A DNA stretch of 64,000 bases. Source: DTYU01 sp040756575 (GTDB lineage Bacteria; Bacillota; Desulfotomaculia; Desulfotomaculales; Ammonificaceae). Position 1 is the stretch's first letter, and every line of letters starts with the position of its first letter. This document shows positions 59,196-64,000 of this stretch, piece by piece. The DNA is taken from NCBI GenBank assembly GCA_040756575.1, contig JBFLYP010000012.1:1-64000 (forward strand). Direction: 5' to 3'. The translations under genes and the position numbers were made by a program. Below the pieces are notes generated by a model. The model worked only from the letters and a program-made list of their open reading frames with translations, did no database searches and was not told the origin of the DNA.

Positions 59196-59270
59196 CGTTT
59201 TATAAACGTTGAACGTAGAACGCAGAACGGACCCTAAAGGTCTGTCAGTATAAGGTTGAACGTCTATTTT
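59196..59270 (+). repeat. R4 dispersed repeat, copy 2
   Basis: GTTTTATAAACGTTGAACGT...AACGGACCCTAAAGG...TGTCAGTATAAGGTTGAACG...TATTTT. Nearly the same as 28972-29045. It also ends shortly before a gene start (59288). Confidence 0.75.
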
Positions 59271-59287
59271 CGGGAGAGGTGATGGCG

Positions 59288-59527
59288 ATGTTTGACAGGT
59301 GTCCCGGCAGTGATAACATCCGCACACCTACGCTCCGGATCAAGAAGTGCCCGCGGTGCGGGTCGGAAGTAGAGGTTTTCTCGAATGATGTGCGGTTAAA
59401 GTGCCCCGGATGCGGCCTTGACATTTACAACGATATACAGTCGTGCGTGCGGTGGTGCAGATACGCGAGGAACTGCCTCGGCGAGGAAGAATACAAGAGG
59501 CTTATGGAGGAAGCGGGATGCTGCTGA
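59288..59527 (+). CDS. Small zinc-ribbon protein of the hcp cluster
   Basis: 79 residues with three metal-type motifs: KKCPRCGSEVEV, LKCPGCGLDIYN and CVRWCRYARNCLG, with a C-terminal CC. The first two form a zinc ribbon; the third is a compact Cys triad typical of small redox-partner proteins. ATG 59288 (MFDRCPGSDN) is eight bases after GGGAGAGGTG; ATG 59282 is possible. It lies between hcp and a ferredoxin-type gene and is probably part of the same electron-transfer or assembly unit. Function unproven. Confidence 0.7.
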   Translation: MFDRCPGSDNIRTPTLRIKKCPRCGSEVEVFSNDVRLKCPGCGLDIYNDIQSCVRWCRYARNCLGEEEYKRLMEEAGCC

Positions 59528-59597
59528 GTGCCGGGCGGGGCCCCGGTAACAATGATCCGCTGCGATCGGGGGAGTCAACTTGCACGGGGGTGAAACA

Positions 59598-60362
59598 ATG
59601 GCAAGGGTAAAGCGGAAAATCATCCGGATTGAAGAGGATAAATGCGACGGGTGCGGGCTTTGCATCCCGGGCTGCCCGGAAGGGGCGCTGCAGGTCGTAA
59701 ACGGCAAAGCCAGGCTGGTCAGGGAGAGCTTCTGTGACGGGCTCGGGGCCTGCGTGGGGGAGTGCCCCAACGGGGCGCTCAAGGTCGAGGAACGGGAGGC
59801 TGAAGATTACGACTTTGACGGCGTGGTAAAACACCTAAGCGAAAAGTCTCCCGAGCTCCTGGAAAAGCACCTCAGGCATCTGAAGGAGCACGGCGTAGAG
59901 CCGCCCCGTACCGGGATGTCTCCAGGAGAAACGGCGTGCACGAAGGCAAGCGTCTTGTCCGAAAACGCAGGGCCGCTCCGGCAGTGGCCGGTCAAGCTCT
60001 ACCTGATACCGCCGACGGCGCCGTTTCTGAAAGACGCCGACCTGGTCCTGGTTGCCGATTGCGTTCCTTTTGCCTGCACCAATCTGCACGGCGGTTTTCT
60101 CGAAGGCAAGGCGTTTGCAGCGGGCTGCCCGAAGTTCGACGACACCGTGACCTACAAAGACAAAATCGAGCAGATGATCAAGCAGTCCGGCGTGCGCAGT
60201 TTGAAGGTGCTCCACATGGAGGTTCCCTGCTGTTCCGGTCTGGTATACATCGCCCGGGAAGCACTCGCCCGGACGGGGGCTGCGATCCCGCTGGAGTCGG
60301 TGGTAATAGGCATCAAGGGCGAAACCAAATCCGCGCGCCTTTTAAACGGCAAGGCCTCTTAG
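59598..60362 (+). CDS. 4Fe-4S ferredoxin-domain protein of the hcp cluster
   Basis: 254 residues from ATG 59598 (GGGGGTGA upstream). The N-terminal 2[4Fe-4S] ferredoxin has CDGCGLCIPGCPEGAL and CDGLGACVGECPNGAL. A longer C-terminal domain has further cysteines (VLVADCVPFACTNLH, AAGCPKFDD, MEVPCCSGLVYIA). This architecture recurs beside class III Hcp genes and may pass electrons to Hcp. It ends the cluster; a terminator lies 300 bases on, after repeats. Confidence 0.82.
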   Translation: MARVKRKIIRIEEDKCDGCGLCIPGCPEGALQVVNGKARLVRESFCDGLGACVGECPNGALKVEEREAEDYDFDGVVKHLSEKSPELLEKHLRHLKEHGVEPPRTGMSPGETACTKASVLSENAGPLRQWPVKLYLIPPTAPFLKDADLVLVADCVPFACTNLHGGFLEGKAFAAGCPKFDDTVTYKDKIEQMIKQSGVRSLKVLHMEVPCCSGLVYIAREALARTGAAIPLESVVIGIKGETKSARLLNGKAS

Positions 60363-60403
60363 TGATCGATGAAGAGGATGCTTTAAGGTTATAAACAGTA
60401 GAG

Positions 60404-60445
60404 AGAGTCATTTACGACGATAATTGTCGCCACCGGGATGAAAAT
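60404..60445 (+). repeat. R3 covarying hairpin repeat, copy 3
   Basis: AGAGTCATTTACGACGATAA then TTGTCGCCACCGGGATGAAAAT. The stem CGACGAT/ATTGTCG keeps pairing through one U-G. Confidence 0.7.
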
Positions 60446-60462
60446 ACGAACCCGTAAGCGTG

Positions 60463-60634
60463 TTACTTAGACGCAGTAGTGTAACATAAACGGAACGCGG
60501 TGAGGAGCGAGCAATGCGAGGAAGGTGAAGCCGGCCGAACCGGAGCGTACATGGAAGTACGTGAGGATTCGGCCGGCGAGCCTGACGAAGCAGGGTGAAG
60601 CTCATCGCCGCGCCCACGAAATAAGTACTATTTT
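60463..60634 (+). repeat. R2 long-hairpin repeat, uninterrupted copy
   Basis: TTACTTAGACGCAGTAGTG...AACGGAACGCGGTGAGGAGC...GAAGGTGAAGCCGGCC, apex GGAGCGTACATGGAAGTACG, GGCCGGCGAGCCTGACGAAG, CATCGCCGCGCCC...AAGTACTATTTT. The whole folds into a hairpin of over 100 nt. This copy lacks the heptad insert found in two others. Confidence 0.8.
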
Positions 60635-60656
60635 CTGAGGTAAAAGTGATTAGGCG

Positions 60657-60682
60657 GGGCGGCAAGGAAGCCGCCCTTTTTC
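60657..60682 (+). terminator. Rho-independent terminator of the hcp cluster
   Basis: GGGCGGC (60657-60663), loop AAGGAA, GCCGCCC (60670-60676), then TTTTT. The 370 bases after it up to 61052 hold no recognised gene. Confidence 0.88.
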
Positions 60683-61052
60683 TTACTTAGTTTAGCACCA
60701 TCGTCGGAGACGACCGTATCTGCCGTATAATCCTCGTAGTTTCGGAATGCCGAGACTCTTACCAGCTATTTTCGAAAATTCGCTGTCGCCGGTTTTACTT
60801 TACGTAAGAAGCACCAAGAAACCCCTGGACAGTGATTCCTGCCGTTTTTGGGTCATATATTGTTTTGAATCAGGTAGTTGCTGGTTCGGTGGTTAAGTAA
60901 CTTGGTAAGGGAGCAATTCATGCTACCGCGTTTTTGAACATTTGCAAAAAGGGGATGTTAACGCTGTTACCTTGTGCGAAGAACCATAATTAAACAGTAT
61001 TGCCATATATACGGTGGCACGCATAAATTTCATATGGGTGCGGCTTACCAGT

Positions 61053-61078
61053 AACACTTCCTTGCAAGGACCATATAA
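61053..61078 (+). promoter_or_regulatory. Sigma-K/sigma-E-like sporulation promoter
   Basis: AC (61053-61054), 16 bases, CATATAAT (61071-61078) fits the mother-cell form AC-N16-CATANNNT. GGAGG and the ATG at 61107 follow. It suggests late mother-cell expression of the next gene. Confidence 0.5.
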
Positions 61079-61106
61079 TGGTAGCAAAAAGGAGGAGTGA
61101 ATTTGT

Positions 61107-61562
61107 ATGGCCATCAGGAGACTCTGTGTTAACGAGGTAACCTCGGTCACATCTACCTTTTCCCAAACGGTTACGTGTACAACTCCGGCGCATACCCCTG
61201 TAGTGGGAGCGGGAGACGAGTGTAATGTTGCCCTTTATAATGTCGCGGCGAATTTTGGGGTTACTCCGCCGACGCTGTCGTTTTCTTTCGATGTCCAGTT
61301 CGAGTACCTGTACATGAACGCGGGAGTAACCTTCAATGACTACTGTAACGTCTTGGGCAACAGCGGTTCAATAACCCTCCCGACCGGTGTCACGCTCTGC
61401 TGCGGCGGTACCATGCCCTTGGTGACATCCTCCGCGAGCTGTAACGCCGCAGCTATCACCACAACACCTACCACCGTCTCCGGCCCCGTCACGCTGTCGT
61501 TCACCGTCACTAATCTTTGTACACAGACCATTATCTGCGTCGACGATACCACCTGCCCATAA
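61107..61562 (+). CDS. Cys/Thr-rich hypothetical protein, possible spore-coat component
   Basis: 151 residues, rich in Thr, Ser, Val and Cys, with a beta-sandwich look: FSQTVTCTTPAHTPVVGAGD, LSFSFDVQFEYLYMNAGVTF, GVTLCCGGTMPLVTSSASCN and a terminal ICVDDTTCP. About ten Cys could crosslink. No signal peptide. GGAGGAG precedes ATG 61107 and a good terminator follows, so it is a single-gene unit. The sigma-K-like promoter suggests a spore-surface role; I recognise no family. Confidence 0.55.
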   Translation: MAIRRLCVNEVTSVTSTFSQTVTCTTPAHTPVVGAGDECNVALYNVAANFGVTPPTLSFSFDVQFEYLYMNAGVTFNDYCNVLGNSGSITLPTGVTLCCGGTMPLVTSSASCNAAAITTTPTTVSGPVTLSFTVTNLCTQTIICVDDTTCP

Positions 61563-61585
61563 TCCGGAAAAACGGCGCGCAAACG

Positions 61586-61618
61586 AAGCCTGCATTTTCT
61601 CACGCAGGCTTATTTTTT
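61586..61618 (+). terminator. Rho-independent terminator
   Basis: AAGCCTGC (61586-61593) pairs with GCAGGCTT (61604-61611), then ATTTTTT. The following 270 bases up to the next gene are non-coding and G+C-rich. Confidence 0.85.
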
Positions 61619-61740
61619 AGAACCGCTCGCGCGAGCGCCGCCTGGCAGCTGGGCACCGGCGGGGCGGTCCCTGTCAGCGGGAGCGGGCCGTCTTGTACAC
61701 ACGCTGTTACTGTCTAAAAAGCAGATTCGTCCGCCCGCGG

Positions 61741-61768
61741 CAATAGGGCTCCGCTCGAGCGGGTATTG
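61741..61768. repeat. Inverted repeat in the convergent spacer
   Basis: CAATA-GGGCT-CCGCTCGAGCGG-G-TATTG: a perfect 12-bp palindrome inside a 5-bp outer pair. It lies between two convergent genes and has no U tract. Confidence 0.45.
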
Positions 61769-61881
61769 CTGAGGGCTGTCCGCTCGGACGTCGTCAATTC
61801 AAACACGGGTATAAAACGACGGGAGCTGCCCATAGGCGTTAGACGACGAGACAGGCCTGGACCATCGACATAGGCCCGGTT

Positions 61882-64000
61882 TTAAGTCTTTGTCCGGTAG
61901 TATGCTGCAGCAAGGGGCAATTCGGCGAGCGGCCCCGACGGCACGGCTACGGCGATATTTGAAGTTGCGATAACGCCGCCGGCGCTATATGCCTTTACGC
62001 GGTAAAAATACCGGGTTCTTTGAAACAGACAGGCGTCGATGTACTCCCCGGTACCGGCGCCAACCCTGTCAATTTCCCCGAAAGCGTTTTCGCACATCAT
62101 GCTGCGCTCAATGATATAGCCTTCTTCACCGGTTGAGCCCCCGGACCAGGTGAGTTTGATCCCGTTCCCGTACAACGCCCGGGCGGACAACGTCAGCGGG
62201 AGCACGTCCCTGCCCGTACCTTCACGGCTTCGTGGAGCGGAATCGACCGTATGATGAATAACCTTTTCAGCGTACGAGAATTCGTCCGTTCGGTCTTTTA
62301 TCCTCGGCGAAGTTATTTTGGGATCTTTGCCCGGTGCGGCTTTTGTTTCCGGAGCGGCGACAAGGATTTTGACGTCCTTTACCCCAGGGTTTGAATAGCA
62401 GGGCAGCACCGTTACCTGAGTATCGGAATAATCTCTCCACGATTGTGAATTGCCAGGCGGCGATAAACCGCCGTTTTTTCGAAACGCGTTCCGGCGCGCG
62501 AGCAGCCTCCGCGGTGCGGGTGTACCGAATACTTCGAGGTCCATAATGTTTGCGCGCGCCGGGTCGTTGCCTTCGCCGGTTCCTGCTATAACAACCGATC
62601 GGTTTTCCATGCTCCAATCAAACCACCCCGCCTGGTTGTCAAAGAAAAGGTTTTCGAAAAGGGTTGGATTGCTGTAGTCAGGGGCGCCGTTGGGCAAACC
62701 TGCCCGGTAAGCGACGCTGTGCGCCTGGCTCACAATACCTGCCGCATGAGGCCGGCCGTCGCTTTTTTCTGCCGTGGCGGTGGTAACGTTTTTCGCAAAG
62801 ATGTTGCCGGCAACGACAACATTGGATGCATCGCCGAGCGCCAGCCCGCCGCCAAGGTTTGCGGAGACATTGTTTGTGACTACGTTGTTGAAAAGGTTAA
62901 TCCGGTGCCAACCTGTCCGGAGCAAGCGGATGCCGCCGCCGCTATCGTTTGCTATGTTAAACTGGACAACGTTATCGTATATCTCCACGGCTCCCGAGCC
63001 GTATGAGACTTCCTCTGGCCGGAACGGTTGCTCACCGCCGACAAATATGCCTGCGCCCTCGCCGAGGGAGGTGTTGAAGAGGAACCTGTTGTGGTGGATG
63101 CGGCCATAATGGCTCAGACCGTAATGCGCAAGCCCGCCGCCGCTTCCCGCGGAAAAGTTGCCGCAGACTTCATTATGGTCGAATTCATAACCGTGTGCCC
63201 CAGAAAAGATACCCACTCCTCCAGCCAGAAAGACGCCGCCGTTGTTGATGATCTGGTTGTGATGGATTCGGATTAACTCGTTTTTGCGTTCACCTGCAAA
63301 GGGCCTGCCGATTATGATTCCTCCACCGATTCTGCCGCCGTTGCCTCGGATTACGTTGTTGCTGATCTCAAGACGGCGGCATCCGGCCTCGACCACTACC
63401 CCACCGCCTTCTTCGCTGTTTGCACCGGTAATCAGCAGACCGTCGATTTGCATATTGAGTGAGTCGTCAGGGGATTCTTTCCGGGACAACACCGTAATGA
63501 CCTGCCCGCGGGGAATCTGCCGGTGCTCCTCAAAGGCGACGGAGATAAGTTTATTTTCCCATTCCTTCCGGTAACTCCTGAAGAAACGCCCGTCCAATTT
63601 AGTGGCTCCGGGCCCCATTCCTTGAAGTTTAACGTTCTTGTAAAGAATGGGGTTTTCATAGTAAATGCCGGGGTGGACGACTATCAGTGCTCCGGGGGGC
63701 GCGCTGTCAACGGCCTCCTGGATCGTTTTACCGGGAGCGACGTCAATGACCGGCGGGTAATAGGTTCCGGGCTCCAATACGTGGATGGTAATTCCGCAAG
63801 CTGCTGCGGCGCCCGCCTGATTGGTAACCGTCAGTTGAGCCGGACCCGGAGGGAAGGTTTCCGGTATGCGTACGAGGATGAACCTGTCGTTCCAGACAAG
63901 AATGGGGACCGGCGTTTCGTTCAGTGTAACAGTTCCCCTGGCGTTGCCGAAGTTACCTCCCCGGATAATAACTCTGCGGCTTTCACCGGGAGTTATACAG
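61882..64000 (-). CDS. Large IPT/beta-helix/FN3 surface protein (5' end beyond window)
   Basis: At least 705 residues, open to the right edge, so the N-terminus is missing. In order: an IPT/TIG-like beta domain (VIIRGGNFGNARGTVTLNET, FPPGPAQLTVTNQAG), a right-handed parallel beta-helix of many turns (TIQEAVDSAPPGALIVVHPG; IHHNQIINNGGVFLAGGVGI; FNNVVTNNVSANLGGGLALG), a linker, and a C-terminal fibronectin III domain (IKLTWSGGSTGEEGYIIERS, RTRYFYRVKAYSAGG). It is probably secreted and binds or cleaves polysaccharide, but no catalytic residues can be assigned. TTG 63777 is not the real start. Confidence 0.8.
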   Translation of the reverse strand, partial: CITPGESRRVIIRGGNFGNARGTVTLNETPVPILVWNDRFILVRIPETFPPGPAQLTVTNQAGAAAACGITIHVLEPGTYYPPVIDVAPGKTIQEAVDSAPPGALIVVHPGIYYENPILYKNVKLQGMGPGATKLDGRFFRSYRKEWENKLISVAFEEHRQIPRGQVITVLSRKESPDDSLNMQIDGLLITGANSEEGGGVVVEAGCRRLEISNNVIRGNGGRIGGGIIIGRPFAGERKNELIRIHHNQIINNGGVFLAGGVGIFSGAHGYEFDHNEVCGNFSAGSGGGLAHYGLSHYGRIHHNRFLFNTSLGEGAGIFVGGEQPFRPEEVSYGSGAVEIYDNVVQFNIANDSGGGIRLLRTGWHRINLFNNVVTNNVSANLGGGLALGDASNVVVAGNIFAKNVTTATAEKSDGRPHAAGIVSQAHSVAYRAGLPNGAPDYSNPTLFENLFFDNQAGWFDWSMENRSVVIAGTGEGNDPARANIMDLEVFGTPAPRRLLARRNAFRKNGGLSPPGNSQSWRDYSDTQVTVLPCYSNPGVKDVKILVAAPETKAAPGKDPKITSPRIKDRTDEFSYAEKVIHHTVDSAPRSREGTGRDVLPLTLSARALYGNGIKLTWSGGSTGEEGYIIERSMMCENAFGEIDRVGAGTGEYIDACLFQRTRYFYRVKAYSAGGVIATSNIAVAVPSGPLAELPLAAAYYRTKT

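Noticed and set aside
61614..61720. Short frame with GTGGAVPVSGSGPS as a protein remnant
   Set aside because: Too short and G+C-biased; could be chance after the terminator.
1..64000. tRNA, rRNA or replication-origin features
   Set aside because: No CCA-ended cloverleaf, rRNA core motifs, DnaA-box cluster or dnaA/dnaN genes were noticed.

Overview
The window reads as the chromosome of an anaerobic, endospore-forming Clostridia-type Firmicute, probably a Desulfotomaculum/Pelotomaculum-like Peptococcales relative. Seen directly: an Ile T-box leader, a glmS ribozyme, ArgR-type ARG boxes, YtrH/YtrI-like sporulation genes, a class III-like Hcp, pyruvate formate-lyase, many GTG/TTG starts and G+C-rich codons. 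The genus is inference.

Layout. 1-4430: accessory region with a LuxR-type HTH remnant, two exported or membrane proteins of unknown function, and a frameshifted lipoprotein gene hit by a decayed IS3-family element with 3-bp target duplications. 4429-9647: ClpP-like SDH protease, Cys-cluster protein, LysE-type exporter, a fused Memo-AMMECR1 gene and its radical SAM partner. 9714-18277: argC-J-B-D-F-G-H behind a promoter overlapped by ARG boxes. 18433-19300: transposase remnant and a small ORF. 19373-34194: leuB with its own promoter, then an Ile T-box followed by ilvE, ilvD, ilvB, ilvN, ilvC, a second acetolactate synthase large subunit, leuA, leuC, leuD and cimA; together they cover valine, leucine and (through citramalate) isoleucine synthesis. 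34230-38066: glmM and glmS, with the glmS ribozyme between them. 38267-42295: hypothetical proteins, a GH73 glucosaminidase and the ytrH/ytrI pair. 42502-46020: pyruvate formate-lyase and its activase. 46260-53080 (minus strand): the complete F1Fo ATP synthase operon atpBEFHAGDC. 53732-55022: a cyclophilin remnant and a geranylgeranyl-reductase-like flavoprotein. 55350-60362: a sigma-54 activator with an N-terminal arsenate-reductase-like domain, divergent from an Hcp / zinc-ribbon / ferredoxin cluster. 61107-64000: a Cys-rich possible spore protein and a large beta-helix surface protein that runs off the right edge.

The strongest unexplained signal lies between genes. At least seven spacers carry a large palindrome whose arms are degenerate 7-nt tandem repeats (purine-rich left, pyrimidine-rich right) around a core of the type AATTCGC-loop-GCGAATT. 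Several copies sit inside other dispersed repeats: a 239-bp MITE-like element and a long hairpin element called R2 here. One compound copy fills the P1 loop of the glmS ribozyme with about 210 nt while P1 itself stays paired. Others interrupt the atp operon and the hcp leader. A short hairpin family (R3) shows compensatory stem changes between copies.

The second notable system is the LMW-phosphatase/ArsC-like-PAS-AAA-Fis regulator (55350-57128). Its domain lacks the nucleophilic Cys. Between it and hcp lie six copies of a TGT(C/A)TCA site and an exact -24/-12 promoter, which predicts a sensor controlling hcp and the two downstream genes. Finally, atpA, atpF and pflA seem to lack canonical start codons where family N-termini and Shine-Dalgarno sites place them.
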